Shown: positions 1 to 9,563 of the stretch, one piece after another | How the letters are laid out: each line of letters starts with the position of its first letter | Numbering within the stretch: position 1 is the first letter of the stretch | Program-made: the position numbers and the translations under genes | Assembly (NCBI GenBank): GCA_965261065.1 | Contig: OZ253444.1 | Coordinates: forward strand, 5,270,001-5,334,000 | Reading direction: 5' to 3' | DNA length: 64,000 nucleotides | Source of the DNA: JAKZVK01 sp965261065 | GTDB lineage: Bacteria > Acidobacteriota > Terriglobia > Bryobacterales > UBA6623 | Notes under the pieces: model-generated | Database searches by the model: none | What the model saw: the letters and a program-made list of their open reading frames with translations, nothing else | Told to the model about the DNA's origin: nothing

Positions 1-817
1 CAGCCCAGTTTCCATGCGCAATGGTGACTCGACCCGCCACAACCGAGCCGCGGACGGGAGTCCGCGGTTCCTCTTGGCGCAACACGGATGCGTCCTACCA
101 CCCCACCGAACCCCGGTGGGGCGACGCCTGCCGCTTCTCGTCCCCTTGCCCTCTTTTGGCCGCCTTTGGCCGATATTGACTGCTCTCCATAGGGAGCCGT
201 ATCGTTCGTATATGCTTGGGTGGCTCCCCGGGTTTGTCCCCGAATGCTGGTGGCGAATGCTGGTGAGATCGCGGTCAAGGTTTCCTCGCCCTCGGGCCAC
301 CACAGCAGAGGCGCGGGGGTGGAGCCCGCGGCTGGTCGACTTTTCCAAGCCGAGCCGAAACGGTTGGGAGCGGCCCCACCGTTCGGGCCGGCCGGCCGTT
401 CGGCATAGTTTGGCTAGGTTTTCGGAAAAGTTGTGATTCATGGGTTGTCCCGGGTTGTCCACGTTTCCTCTCTCCGGTCTCAGGGTAGCGTACCGGTCTG
501 AGGTAATCGGCCGTTTTCGCCGTAAGTTATTGATTCTGTGGGATGAAGATTCCGTGACTGGATTTCCGACGGTGGGGATGTTGCACAGCGAAGTCGTTGT
601 GGAACGCTGGTCCACGTCGAGCATCGCCGCGAGGTCGCCTTGCCAGCCCGCGTTCGGGCTTTGTCTCCGAACTGCCCTGCCGGTTTATCCCGGCGCTTTC
701 GCTCCGTCCCCGAACTGCCCCTGAACTGCCCCCCTCCGAACTGCTCTTGCCATGTCTCTCCGAGAAGAAGTAAGACCGATTCTAACTTTCCTTACTTAAT
801 GCAACTCCTACAAAAAC
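1..817. other. Gene-free stretch at window start
   Basis: No reading frame here has protein-like composition or a recognisable motif. The stretch holds several copies of a CCGAACTGCCC motif around 665-745 that recurs (often reverse-complemented) in other intergenic regions, and one arm of an imperfect inverted repeat pair (322-436). It lies downstream of the methyltransferase gene that ends at 818 on the minus strand. Confidence 0.5.
322..436 (+). repeat. Imperfect long inverted repeat, arm A
   Basis: About 110 bases match the reverse complement of 13638-13750 at roughly 85% by eye. The longest perfect block is the shared GGTTTGGCTAGG-type core near the inner end. Arm B abuts the right end of IS1595 copy 4 and precedes an istA fragment, so the pair may be remnants of one mobile element. 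Confidence 0.6.
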
Positions 818-1516
818 TCATTTACCGTTGAAAACACTCTGGTACTCAAATCCGGCCGCCGAAAAGACTGTGCGCATCTCTTTCTCTGATCGAAACACCT
901 TTGGGATACAAAACCGTCGTCCGTCGGCGACGGTGCGGTAGGCGATCCCTCTGGGGAAGTCGGAACTAGCGCAGTCCATAGTGAACGACTCGACCGAAGG
1001 CAAATGGTCGACGACAATTACGCGACCGCCTTCGCCGGCCGTCCATCTGGAAAGCTTCTGTATGAAACCAGCACAAATCTGCCGTGGGACGTGTGACAGC
1101 CAAAAGCCTGACATCACCATATCGTATCGTCCTCGCGGTGCAAACTCAAACAAATCACAGATTTCAAAGTCGACACCGTACTTTTTAAGACGGTTCTGTG
1201 CGATGGCTATCATGGACGGAGCGGCGTCCACCGCATGAACAGCCAGCCCACTGACCGCGAGTAACTCCGTCCAATAGCCCGTCCCGCAGGCTAGGTCTAG
1301 AGCCGTCCCTCCGGCTCGCTTCCGAGCGAGTGACTCCACCTTACAACGAACAAGTCTCCACTCAGCTAACCAGCGTCTGTTGAGAACGAGGCCACGATCC
1401 CAGCGACCGACCCGTCGAAAAGCGTCATCGTACTCAGAGGCATGCGCTTCATAGTAGTCTATTTGTTCTCGAATAAGAGCGTGCATATCTTGATCGTGGC
1501 TCTCAGGCCGGTTCAT
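818..1516 (-). CDS. Class I SAM-dependent methyltransferase
   Basis: The product is about 232 residues and has a canonical motif I, ALDLACGTGYWTELL, followed by an acidic residue after beta-2 (HAVDAAPSM) and a DLFEF segment at the motif III position. These mark a Rossmann-fold SAM-dependent methyltransferase; the substrate is unknown. The longer in-frame extension to 1579 is unlikely, because the ATG at 1516 overlaps the selD stop codon in an ATGA arrangement, which implies translational coupling. It is the last gene of a three-gene minus-strand operon whose two upstream members are broken by insertion sequences, so its own expression is probably compromised. Methylation of a selenium compound is possible from context but is only inference. 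Confidence 0.85.
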   Translation of the reverse strand: MNRPESHDQDMHALIREQIDYYEAHASEYDDAFRRVGRWDRGLVLNRRWLAEWRLVRCKVESLARKRAGGTALDLACGTGYWTELLAVSGLAVHAVDAAPSMIAIAQNRLKKYGVDFEICDLFEFAPRGRYDMVMSGFWLSHVPRQICAGFIQKLSRWTAGEGGRVIVVDHLPSVESFTMDCASSDFPRGIAYRTVADGRRFCIPKVFRSEKEMRTVFSAAGFEYQSVFNGK

Positions 1517-2258
1517 GACGACGGCCCCCCAAAGCTGACCACCCCTGCAGGACCATCGATGAACCTGCCAACAGACCAAGCGCCAGTTTCCTCACCGAGC
1601 TCCGCGGTCAATCTGGGCAGTTGTTCCGGGCTGACCCCTAGTAGGAGACCACCTGATGTTTGGGGATCACATAGTAGGAATTGTGTTTCGAGCGGCAATC
1701 CAGTCAGATCGCTAAAGCGATCTGACTCATTCATCATAGTCTCAGCAGACTTGGGGATAGCACCAGCCCCCAGTGCCTCCTGAGCGGCAGCGATCCGTGG
1801 GATCGCAAACGGCCAAAGTTCGACCGCAAGCCCGGACCGACGTGCCATCGTATGGGCGTGGCCAAGAATACCGAATCCACTCACGTCTGTCGCTGCCCTT
1901 ACACCGGCCCGCTGGGCAGCTCGAGCCGCCGCGGCGTTCGACACCTTCATGAGCGTTTCTGCTTGGGCCCACGCCTCATCGCTCAAACAACGAGACTTGC
2001 GACCGCTAATTGCCAGCCCAGAACCCAATGGCTTCGTAAGGATCAGCACCATTCCAGCCTGGCCTGCATTGTTGCGCATCACCTCCTCTGCTCGGACAAA
2101 TCCCATTACCGAGAGACCAAAAAAGGGAACTTCTGACACGAGGGAATGCCCCCCCACGACCCGAGCGGCAGCATCATTTACCGTCACTGAAGCACCTGCT
2201 AGGACTTCCTGCAGTTCGTCATTCAGCCAGTTCGCCGTATCGCTGGGCCAACCTAAGA
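1513..2258 (-). pseudogene. selD: selD C-terminal part (selenide, water dikinase), severed by IS
   Basis: SelD makes selenophosphate from selenide and ATP. This piece holds the C-terminal two thirds: GWPSDTANW, AARVVGGHS, FFGLSVMG, the ATDVSGFGILGHAH motif and CDPQTSGGLL, all typical of the SelD/PurM-like ATP-binding fold. The ISAzo13-type element starting at 2259 separates it from the rest. The rest of the gene lies at 3547-3559, 5225-5268 and 6300-6574 on the same strand. Removing the three intervening elements and one copy of each duplication gives an uninterrupted frame reading ALSDIYAVGG...TALSILGWP, about 350 residues in all, the normal SelD length. The stop overlaps the downstream methyltransferase start. 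Confidence 0.9.
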
Positions 2259-3546
2259 AACTGTCACAAAATAACATTTGCATCTAGAATTGTTTTCACT
2301 TACTCTGGAAGGGTGAGCGAGCCGGCAGCCATCAAGCGTCGTTATGAGGCGCTGCGAGGGGTGCTCGATGAACGTTCGCGGCGGCTGCTGGTGGCCGCGG
2401 AAAGCTTGGCCCTGGGGCGCGGCGGCATCTCGGCAGTGGCCCGAGCGACCGGGGTCTCACGGCAAGTCATTGCCCGTGGCCGCCAGGAGTTAACCGAGCC
2501 CGCTGGGCCTCCGCCCGGCCGCATCCGGCGTCGGGGCGGCGGGCGCAAGCGAAGCGTCACGAAAGACCCCACTCTCAAGAGCGAGCTGGAGCGGCTAGTC
2601 GAGCCACTCACGCGCGGCGATCCGGAATCCCCCCTGCGCTGGACGTTGAAAAGTGTCCGCAAGCTAGCCGCCGAACTCGAACGGAGGGGCCACCCAACGA
2701 GTCATCGCATGGTGGCCGAGCTGCTGCACCAGCTGGGTTACCGCCTGCAAGCCAACCGCAAGACGAAAGAAGGAACGAAGCATCCCGACCGCAACGCTCA
2801 GTTTGAACAGATTAACCGCAAGGTGAAGCGTTTTTTGGCTCACCGCCAGCCCGCCATCTCGGTCGACACGAAGAAGCGGGAACTGGTGGGAGACTTCAAA
2901 AACAACGGGCGGGAGCTACGGCCGAAGGGTGATCCGGAGAAGGTGCGGGTGCATGATTTTCCGATTCCCGAACTGGGCCGGGCCACGCCCTACGGGGTCT
3001 ATGACATGGCGCGCAACCGGGGTTGGGTCAGCGTCGGGGTGGATCATGACACGGCGGCGTTTGCGGTCGAGACGATCCGCCGCTGGTGGCGCTCGATGGG
3101 GCAGGCCGCTTATCCGCAGGCGAAGCGCTTGCTGATCACCGCCGACGCGGGCGGCAGCAATGGCTCGCGTCCGCGGCTGTGGAAGCTGGAATTGCAGAAG
3201 CTGGCGGACGAAACCGGGCTGCGGATCGCGGTGTGTCACTTCCCGCCCGGCACCAGCAAGTGGAACAAGATTGAGCACCGGCTGTTTTCCTACATCAGTC
3301 AGAACTGGCGCGGCAAGCCGCTGATCAGCCATGAGGTGATCGTGAATCTGATCGCCGCGACGACGACGCGAACGGGATTGCAAGTCCATGCCGAACTCGA
3401 CACGGGCAGTTATCCGACCGGCATCAAGATCACCCACCAGCAGATGGCGGCCCTCAAGCTGCGCCGAGACAAGTTTCACGGGGAGTGGAACTACACGCTC
3501 CTTCCCCGCAAGACCCTAGATTGACAAGGTTATTTTGTGACGGATT
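2259..3546 (+). mobile_element. ISAzo13-family insertion sequence in selD
   Basis: The 1288-bp element is bounded by inverted ends sharing GTCACAAAATAAC and flanked by the 6-bp direct repeat CTAAGA (2253-2258 and 3547-3552). Removing the element and one repeat restores the selD frame, which supports these boundaries. It carries a single transposase gene on the plus strand, opposite to selD. Confidence 0.85.
2313..3524 (+). CDS. ISAzo13-family transposase
   Basis: The 403-residue DDE transposase starts at GTG. It has an N-terminal helix-turn-helix (about residues 35-60: GISAVARATGVSRQVIARG), the SVDTKKRELVGDFKNNG signature where the first catalytic aspartate lies, the ADAGGSNG block with the second, and FPPGTSKWNKIEHRLF with the glutamate. 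These blocks are hallmarks of the ISAzo13 family. The frame is intact and the enzyme may be active. Confidence 0.9.
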   Translation: MSEPAAIKRRYEALRGVLDERSRRLLVAAESLALGRGGISAVARATGVSRQVIARGRQELTEPAGPPPGRIRRRGGGRKRSVTKDPTLKSELERLVEPLTRGDPESPLRWTLKSVRKLAAELERRGHPTSHRMVAELLHQLGYRLQANRKTKEGTKHPDRNAQFEQINRKVKRFLAHRQPAISVDTKKRELVGDFKNNGRELRPKGDPEKVRVHDFPIPELGRATPYGVYDMARNRGWVSVGVDHDTAAFAVETIRRWWRSMGQAAYPQAKRLLITADAGGSNGSRPRLWKLELQKLADETGLRIAVCHFPPGTSKWNKIEHRLFSYISQNWRGKPLISHEVIVNLIAATTTRTGLQVHAELDTGSYPTGIKITHQQMAALKLRRDKFHGEWNYTLLPRKTLD

Positions 3547-3559
3547 CTAAGATGCTTAG

Positions 3560-5224
3560 CCCGCATTTTCAATTTGATGTTTGACATCCCGACCTTCCAG
3601 CGGCCTTGAGCGTCTTTATTCATAGGGGCTAGAGCCCGATGAGGACGCCATGGAGGCCAACACCCAATGGGTGAAAAACAAACCAAGCCATTCCAGCTAA
3701 GTTTCAATGGACTTCTCAAAGTCGATTTCCAGGGATCGCACGTCACTTCCGACGGTGGCCTGATTTTGGTTCGCGAACTGGACGAACGGCTCGGTCTCGG
3801 AGAACTGATTGACGAGCATCTCAGCGACTCCCGGCAAGGCACAAACAAGCAGTTCACGCTCGCTGATCTGTTGCGGCAGTCGGTTTACAGCCGACTCGCC
3901 GGCTACGAGGACCTCAACGACGCCGAGCGGGTTTCGATCGATCCGACGTTTCGGCTGATCGGTTAGCAGAAGATCTGGGATCGCGGTGCGGCCTTGACCT
4001 CGACGCTGCACGGCTTCGAGACGGAGATGCTGGCGAGCGAAGAGAACCTGCTGGGGCTGATGGCGCTGAACCGAGAGCTGGTCGGGCAAGCGGAAGCGTT
4101 CGACGACGCCGAGCGGGTCGTTCTGGACCTGGACTCCACCGAGAGTCCGGTCCATGGCCAACAGGAAGGCAGTGCCTACAACGGACACTTCGAGTCGGTC
4201 TGCTACCACCCGTTGCTTTTGTTCAACGGTCATGGTGATTGCCTCGCTGCCAAGCTGCGTCCAGGCAACGTGCACAGCGCCGAGGACTGGGATGAGCTCT
4301 TGTTGCCGGAGATCGAGCGCCAACAGGCTGCGGGCAAGCAGGTCGCCTTCCGGGGCGATGCGGCCTTTGCGAAGCCGGAAGTTTATGAGGCTTCGGAGGA
4401 ACGCGGAGTACAGTACGCCATTCGCATTCCGGCCAACAAGAGCTTGGAGCTGGAGATCGAAGACATCCTGTTTCGCCCGCCGGGAAGGCCTTCCCGCAAG
4501 CCCTTGGTGCGCTACAAGAGTTTTCGCTATCAGGCGGAGAGTTGGTCGCAGGCGAGGCGGATCGTCGCTAAGGTCGAGCATCACCAGGGCGAGCTGTTCC
4601 CGCGCGTCGGATTCATCGTGACGAGCATGAGCTTGCCGAGCCGCTCGGTGGTGCGCTTCTACAACAAGCGCGGCACGGCGGAACAGTGGATCAAGGAAGG
4701 CAAGCAGGCGACGCACTGGACGCGATTGTCGTGCCATCGATTTCGGGCCAACGAAGTGCGGTTGCAACTGAGCGTGCTGGCCTACAACCTGGGCAATCTT
4801 TGGCGGCGGCTGGGGCTTCCGCAGCGAATCAAGAGTTGGTCGCTGACGAGCTTGCAACACAGGTTGATGAAGACCGGCGGTCGGCTGGTCAAGCACGCGC
4901 GGTATTACTGGCTCTTATTGGCGGAGGGACATCTGAACCGGCGGCTGTTCGGCGACATGCTGCACAAGATCTGGGCGCTGCCGCTGCCGAGTGGGTAGCA
5001 TTGCCGGAGTGAGGATCAACAGCTTTTGGCTCCAAAAGGTTTCGCAAGGAGCAGTGTCGGCCGGAGCGCCGTTCAAGCCGCTCAATCAACGACTGTGAGC
5101 GGTCGAACCAGCTCTGGCGACTACCAGCAGAGGTGATGTGCAGGGTTCAGCGTGAAAGGACGTGCTGTTCGGAGCGGAGCGGGTGTATACTGTGGCCGTG
5201 CCAGGGCCAAAATGGAAATCCTGG
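3560..5224 (+). mobile_element. IS1380-family element, copy 1
   Basis: The 1665-bp element has imperfect terminal repeats (left CCCGCATTTTCAATTTGA, right end reading inward CCAGGATTTCCATTTTGG). It is flanked by the 5-bp target duplication CTTAG (3555-3559 and 5225-5229). It lies in selD only 7-8 bp of native DNA from the ISAzo13-type element. Its transposase has a nonsense mutation. Confidence 0.9.
3667..4998 (+). pseudogene. IS1380-family transposase, nonsense-mutated
   Basis: The gene corresponds codon for codon to the intact 443-residue transposase of copies 2 and 4, but codon 100 is TAG (3964-3966) where copy 2 has a TCG serine codon. The remaining frame is open to 4998. Signature blocks include SDGGLILVRELDERLGL near the N-terminus, LDSTESPVHGQQEG around the first catalytic aspartate, the RGDAAFAKPE block, and FYNKRGTAEQWIKEGK with the glutamate. 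The sequence is the closest relative of copy 3, sharing GERGVQYAIRIP-type differences from copies 2 and 4. Confidence 0.85.
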
Positions 5225-5268
5225 CTTAGGGCCGTTGAAGGCATTCCACCGACGGCGTAAATGTCTGA
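5225..5268 (-). pseudogene. selD: selD middle fragment
   Basis: This short native piece lies between IS1380 copy 1 and IS1595 copy 1. Read on the minus strand it encodes IYAVGGMPSTALS, the conserved SelD segment that follows NALSD (compare DIYAMGG in characterised SelD proteins). It begins and ends in the target duplications of the two flanking elements. Confidence 0.85.
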
Positions 5269-6299
5269 GCCGGGTATCCACTTGACTCAGGTGACCCCAA
5301 CATCTTGTAGTTGGGCTCACAGCGTCTTAGCGTCCCAATCGGCGACGATCGAGCGGTACGGCGTCGGCTCCACCGCCATGGCCTGCTGCACAAGGCGGTA
5401 GAAGAGCTTGCCCCGACTGCGTGATCTGCGCCGATTGAAGCGGAACACGAACTCGTCGAGATAGTAGTCCAGATGCTCGTGGCTGACCGCCCCCTGATGC
5501 GTGCCCAGCATCCAGCGCTTGAGTAGCGAGATCGCCAAGTGCACCCTCGGCAGTAGCTGCGAGGCCTGCTCGCGGCGGTTGTTAATCGAGATGATACGAC
5601 GCTGGTAGTCCTTCTTCTTGAGCGGATCGTAGCCCGACCAGTTGTCGGTAACAACCACGCTGCCCGGCTCGACCGACTCCTCGACGAAGGGCATCAAACT
5701 GGCCGCCGAGGCGTTCTGAACGCGCTGCATGCGGATGCGCCCCAGCCCGGTGCCTCTCTCTTCCGCGGCGACTGCAATCAACGCTTTACGCTCGGTCTGC
5801 CGGCCGATTACCCCTTCTTCTTCAGCGCCCCAGTAGGTCTCATCGACCTCGACGAGGCCCGTCAATCGCTCCCGCCCCGGGCGCACCATCGCTCGCCTCA
5901 GCTTGTGCATCCAAGGCCAGGCGGTTTGGTAACTGCCCAGTCCCAGAACGCGCTGTAGACCCAGGGCGCTGGCCCCATTCTTCTGCGTGGTGATGGTCCA
6001 CATCGCCCGGAACCACAGCCGCAGCGGCTTGCGTGTGTCTTGAAAGATCGTGCCGGCGGTGACGGAGGTTTGCCGCCCGCAGCGAGCGCATTCGAACCAC
6101 ACTTTGCGCACCGGCCAAGCGCGCTCATGCCCACACCTTGGACAGCGGAAACCCTCTGGCCAGCGCAAGGCGAACAGATAGTCGCGGCAAGCCTCCTCGC
6201 TCGCAAAGCGAGACTCGAATTCGAGTTGGTCGCGCGGGTAATCCTCCACCAGGCCCTACACTACATCTTGGGGTCACCTGAGTCAAGTGGATACCCAGC
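5269..6299 (-). mobile_element. IS1595-family element, copy 1
   Basis: The 1031-bp element has ends GCCGGGTATCCACTTGAC and its inverted counterpart, and is flanked by the perfect 8-bp target duplication ATGTCTGA (5261-5268 and 6300-6307). The 8-bp duplication is typical of IS1595. Precise removal joins NALSD to IYAVGG in the selD frame. Confidence 0.92.
5317..6249 (-). CDS. IS1595-family transposase (copy 1)
   Basis: The 310-residue protein has an N-terminal zinc ribbon (FRCPRCGHE...FECARCGRQTS, residues about 34-63). It has catalytic aspartates in LVEVDETYWG and VTDNWSGYD, and the characteristic RWMLGTHQGAV...YYLDEFVFRFNRR segment carrying the family's C-terminal catalytic residues. Intact and probably functional; it could act on copies 3 and 4 in trans. 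Confidence 0.92.
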   Translation of the reverse strand: MEDYPRDQLEFESRFASEEACRDYLFALRWPEGFRCPRCGHERAWPVRKVWFECARCGRQTSVTAGTIFQDTRKPLRLWFRAMWTITTQKNGASALGLQRVLGLGSYQTAWPWMHKLRRAMVRPGRERLTGLVEVDETYWGAEEEGVIGRQTERKALIAVAAEERGTGLGRIRMQRVQNASAASLMPFVEESVEPGSVVVTDNWSGYDPLKKKDYQRRIISINNRREQASQLLPRVHLAISLLKRWMLGTHQGAVSHEHLDYYLDEFVFRFNRRRSRSRGKLFYRLVQQAMAVEPTPYRSIVADWDAKTL

Positions 6300-6574
6300 A
6301 TGTCTGATAGCGCATTCTGCGCCGCGATGCATCCCCAGTTGTAGGCTCGATCGGACGACGGTGTGCCGAAGTCAACACTCGTTACGAGGCATAGATCAGC
6401 CTCGGATGTACGATGAATCGCCGCATCACCGAAATCATCGATTATGTCAGACCCACCGATTGCCTGTGTTGAGCCCTTGAAGCTGGAAAGAATCGCTTCG
6501 AGCTGCCCAAAAGATAGCTTCGATTGGCAACCACCCGAGGGACACAATTCTAGGAGGTTAGGGTTCCTCGTCAT
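6300..6574 (-). pseudogene. selD: selD N-terminal part
   Basis: The fragment starts at ATG 6574, whose ATGA overlaps the stop of the upstream reading frame. It encodes the SelD N-terminus, including SGGCQSKLS, where the cysteine and the lysine three positions later match the catalytic Cys17/Lys20 pair of E. coli SelD. FGDAAIH and VTSVDFGTPSSDRAYNWGCI follow, and it ends at NALSD where IS1595 copy 1 interrupts. The cysteine is encoded by TGC, not by UGA. Sequence identity to SelD is clear; function is lost unless the IS elements excise. Confidence 0.9.
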
Positions 6575-6656
6575 GTGTTCTTCAGACGATCAAATTCTCG
6601 GTCCACGAATTCAGCGAGCATTTTCATTGAAGGGCAATCGGCGACAGTCGACTTAA

Positions 6657-8321
6657 CCCGCATTTTCAATTTGATGTATAAGCTTCAGACCATCCAGCGA
6701 CCTTCAGCGTCTTTATTGATAGGGGCTAGAGCCCGATAAGGACGCCATGGAGGTCAACACCCGATGGGTGAAAAAGAAAACAAGCCGTTTCAGCTCACGT
6801 TCAATGGATTTCTCAAAGTCGATTTCCAAGGATCGCGAGTCACCTCGGATGGCGGTCTGATTCTCGTTCGCGAACTGGATGAACGACTCGGACTCGGGAA
6901 GCTGATCGACGAGCATCTCAGCGACTCGCGACAAGGCTTGAACAAGAAGTTCCCGCTGGCCGATCTGCTGCGGCAGTCGGTCTACAGCCGACTCGCTGGC
7001 TACGAGGACCTCAATGACGCCGTTCGAGTATCCGCCGATCCGACCTTTCGCTTGATCGGCTCGAAGAGGAACTGGGATCGCGGAGCAGCCTTGACCTCGA
7101 CGCTGCATGGCTTCGAGACGGAGATGCTGGCGAGCGAAGAGAACTTGCTGGGGCTGATGGCAGTGAACCGGGAGCTGGTCGCGCAAGCCGAAGCTCCCGA
7201 CGGTTCAGACCGCGTGGTGCTCGACATGGACTCCACGGAGAGCCCCGTCCACGGCCAACAGGAAGGCAGTGCCTACAACGGCCATTTTGAGTCCCTCTGC
7301 TATCACCCGCTGTTGCTGTTCAACCAGCACGGCGACTGCCTAGGCGCGAAGCTGCGTCCCGGCAACGTGCACAGCGCCGAGGACTGGGACGAGCTGCTAC
7401 TGCCGGAGATCGAACGACAACAGGCGGAGGGCAAACAGGTGACGTTCCGCGCCGACGCCGCCTTCGCCAAGCCCGAGATCTACGAGGCGATGGAGGAACG
7501 CGGCGTGGACTACGTGATTCGCATCCCGGCGAACAAGAGCCTGGAGCTGGAGATCGAGGACATCCTGTTTCGGCCACCGGGCAGGCCGAACGCCAAGCCC
7601 CTAGTGCGCTACAAGAGTTTTCGCTATCAGGCCGAGAGCTGGTCGAAGGCAAGGCGAGTTGTCGCCAAGGTCGAGCATCACCAGGGCGAACTATTCCCGC
7701 GCGTCGGATTTGTCGTGACGAGCATGAGCTTGCCGAGCCGCTCGGTCGTGCGGTTCTACAACAAGCGCGGCACGGCGGAGCAGTGGATCAAAGAAGGCAA
7801 ACAGGCCACGCACTGGACCCGCTTGTCGTGTCACCGCTTCCGAGCCAACGAGGTACGGCTGCAACTCAGCGTGCTGGCCTACAACCTGGGCAACCTGTGG
7901 CGGCGGCTAGGGCTGCCGCAGCGAATCAAAAGCTGGTCGCTAACGAGTTTGCAACACAGGTTGATGAAGACCGGCGGTCGGCTGGTCAAGCATGCTCGCT
8001 ACTACTGGTTGCTGCTGGCGGAGGGGCATCTGAACCGGCGGCTGTTCGGTGACATGCTGCATAGGATCTGGGCGCTGCCTGTGCCGGGTGGGTAGCGTTG
8101 CCCGGGCGAGGATCAACAGTTTTTGGCTCCAAAAAGGTTTCGCAGGGAGCAGTGTCGGCCGGAGCGCCGTTCAGTCCGCTCAATCAACGTCTGTGAGCGG
8201 ACGGACGAGCCCTGGCGCCTACCGGCGGAGGTGATGTGCAGGGTTCAGCGCGAAAAGACGTGGTATTCGGCGCAGCGGGGTGTATCCTGTGACCGTGCCA
8301 GGGCCAAAATGGAAATCCTGG
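6657..8321 (+). mobile_element. IS1380-family element, copy 2
   Basis: The 1665-bp intact copy has the same terminal repeats as copy 1 and is flanked by the 4-bp direct repeat TTAA (6653-6656, 8322-8325). It interrupts the nucleotidyltransferase-like frame just upstream of selD. Confidence 0.9.
6764..8095 (+). CDS. IS1380-family transposase (copy 2, intact)
   Basis: The 443-residue DDE transposase starts with MGEKENKPFQLTFNGFLK. It contains LDMDSTESPVHGQQEG, FRADAAFAKPEIYE and FYNKRGTAEQWIKEGK, blocks found in the IS1380 group. It is nearly identical to copy 4; the visible difference is FPLADLL here against FALADLL there. Confidence 0.92.
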   Translation: MGEKENKPFQLTFNGFLKVDFQGSRVTSDGGLILVRELDERLGLGKLIDEHLSDSRQGLNKKFPLADLLRQSVYSRLAGYEDLNDAVRVSADPTFRLIGSKRNWDRGAALTSTLHGFETEMLASEENLLGLMAVNRELVAQAEAPDGSDRVVLDMDSTESPVHGQQEGSAYNGHFESLCYHPLLLFNQHGDCLGAKLRPGNVHSAEDWDELLLPEIERQQAEGKQVTFRADAAFAKPEIYEAMEERGVDYVIRIPANKSLELEIEDILFRPPGRPNAKPLVRYKSFRYQAESWSKARRVVAKVEHHQGELFPRVGFVVTSMSLPSRSVVRFYNKRGTAEQWIKEGKQATHWTRLSCHRFRANEVRLQLSVLAYNLGNLWRRLGLPQRIKSWSLTSLQHRLMKTGGRLVKHARYYWLLLAEGHLNRRLFGDMLHRIWALPVPGG

Positions 8322-8532
8322 TTAAGATGTCGGTGCGGGGCGGCGACCGAAGCGGCGTAATCTCGGAGATCGGGATTCGTGATTCCAACAAAGATATGAT
8401 GCGCGGAGTCGCGCACCCACTCGAGGCAGTCGAGATGGCCATTGTGAAAAGGTTGGAACCGACCATGGATCATCCCTATGTCATGTGTAATCATCTGGTC
8501 GCTGAAGCTCTCGGACAGGTGGAATACGGCAA

Positions 8533-9563
8533 GCTGGGTATCCACTTGACTCAGGTGACCCCAAGATGTAGTGTAGGGCCTGGTGGAGGATTACCCGCGC
8601 GACCAACTCGAATTCGAGTCTCACTTTGCGAGCGAGGAGGCTTGCCGCGACTATCTGTTCGCCTTGCGCTGGCCAGAGGGTTTCCGCTGTCCAAGGTGTG
8701 GGCATGAGCGCGCTTGGCCGGTGCGCAAAGTGTGGTTCGAATGCGCTCGCTGCGGGCGGCAAACCTCCGTCACCGCCGGCACGATCTTTCAAGACACACG
8801 CAAGCCGCTGCGGCTGTGGTTCCGGGCGATGTGGACCATCACCACGCAGAAGAATGAGGCCAGCGCCCTGGGTCTACAGCGCGTTCTGGGACTGGGCAGT
8901 TACCAAACCGCCTGGCCTTGGATGCACAAGCTGAGGCGAGCGATGGTGCGCCCGGGGCGGGAGCGATTGACGGGCCTCGTCGAGGTCGATGAGACCTACT
9001 GGGGCGCTGAAGAAGAAGGGGTAATCGGCCGGCAGACCGAGCGTAAAGCGTTGATTGCAGTCGCCGCGGAAGAGAGAGGCACCGGGCTGGGGCGCATCCG
9101 CATGCAGCGCGTTCAGAACGCCTCGGCGGCCAGTTTGATGCCCTTCGTCGAGGAGTCGGTCGAGCCGGGCAGCGTGGTTGTTACCGACAACTGGTCGGGC
9201 TACGATCCGCTCAAGAAGAAGGACTACCAGCGTCGTATCATCTCGATTAACAACCGCCGCGAGCAGGCCTCGCAGCTACTGCCGAGGGTGCACTTGGCGA
9301 TCTCGCTACTCAAGCGCTGGATGCTGGGCACGCATCAGGGGGCGGTCAGCCACGAGCATCTGGACTACTATCTCGACGAGTTCGTGTTCCGCTTCAATCG
9401 GCGCAGATCACGCAGTCGGGGCAAGCTCTTCTACCGCCTTGTGCAGCAGGCCATGGCGGTGGAGCCGACGCCGTACCGCTCGATCGTCGCCGATTGGGAC
9501 GCTAAGACGCTGTGAGCCCAACTACAAGATGTTGGGGTCACCTGAGTCAAGTGGATACCCGGC
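8533..9563 (+). mobile_element. IS1595-family element, copy 2
   Basis: The 1031-bp element is flanked by the perfect 8-bp duplication TACGGCAA (8525-8532 and 9564-9571). It sits about 40 bp upstream of the likely start of the nucleotidyltransferase-like gene, so it also separates the operon from its promoter region. Confidence 0.92.
8583..9515 (+). CDS. IS1595-family transposase (copy 2)
   Basis: The 310-residue intact transposase is almost identical to copy 1. Visible substitutions include KNEASALG in place of KNGASALG. The zinc ribbon, the VDETYWG and TDNWSGYD aspartate blocks and the FRFNRR region are all present. Confidence 0.92.
   Translation: MEDYPRDQLEFESHFASEEACRDYLFALRWPEGFRCPRCGHERAWPVRKVWFECARCGRQTSVTAGTIFQDTRKPLRLWFRAMWTITTQKNEASALGLQRVLGLGSYQTAWPWMHKLRRAMVRPGRERLTGLVEVDETYWGAEEEGVIGRQTERKALIAVAAEERGTGLGRIRMQRVQNASAASLMPFVEESVEPGSVVVTDNWSGYDPLKKKDYQRRIISINNRREQASQLLPRVHLAISLLKRWMLGTHQGAVSHEHLDYYLDEFVFRFNRRRSRSRGKLFYRLVQQAMAVEPTPYRSIVADWDAKTL

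Larger units (their letters stand above)
6571..8494 (-). pseudogene. Nucleotidyltransferase-like (NMNAT/cytidylyltransferase fold) fragment, split by IS1380 copy 2
   Basis: The 5' piece (8494 down to 8322) begins MITHDIGMIHGRFQPFHNGH, which contains the HxGH nucleotide-binding motif of nicotinamide-nucleotide adenylyltransferases and related cytidylyltransferases. It continues with EWVRDSAHHIFVGITNPD and PHRH. The 3' piece (6652 to 6571) joins in frame after removing IS1380 copy 2 and one TTAA, and ends in a TGA overlapping the selD start. The joined frame is only 84 codons, about half the family length, so the gene was probably already shortened, or further changes lie here. Substrate unknown. 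Confidence 0.65.

Noticed and set aside
14..436. 140-codon plus-strand frame at the window start
   Set aside because: Composition is Arg/Pro/Trp-rich without motif, no ribosome site, and it overlaps a repeat arm shared with 13638-13750.
3697..4896. 399-codon open frame on the minus strand opposite IS1380 copy 1 (and its mirror at 14539-15552)
   Set aside because: It is the complement of the transposase frame, its protein is rich in Arg, Leu and Gln with no motif, and it occurs only where the transposase does.
5226..5654. Minus-strand frame ending AQTFTPSVECLQRP as a separate gene
   Set aside because: It is a shadow of the IS1595 transposase running into a selD fragment in the wrong frame.
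6653..8325. Five-base duplication for IS1380 copy 2
   Set aside because: Only four bases (TTAA) match; CTTAA and TTAAG on the two sides do not agree. The four-base value also keeps the interrupted frame open.
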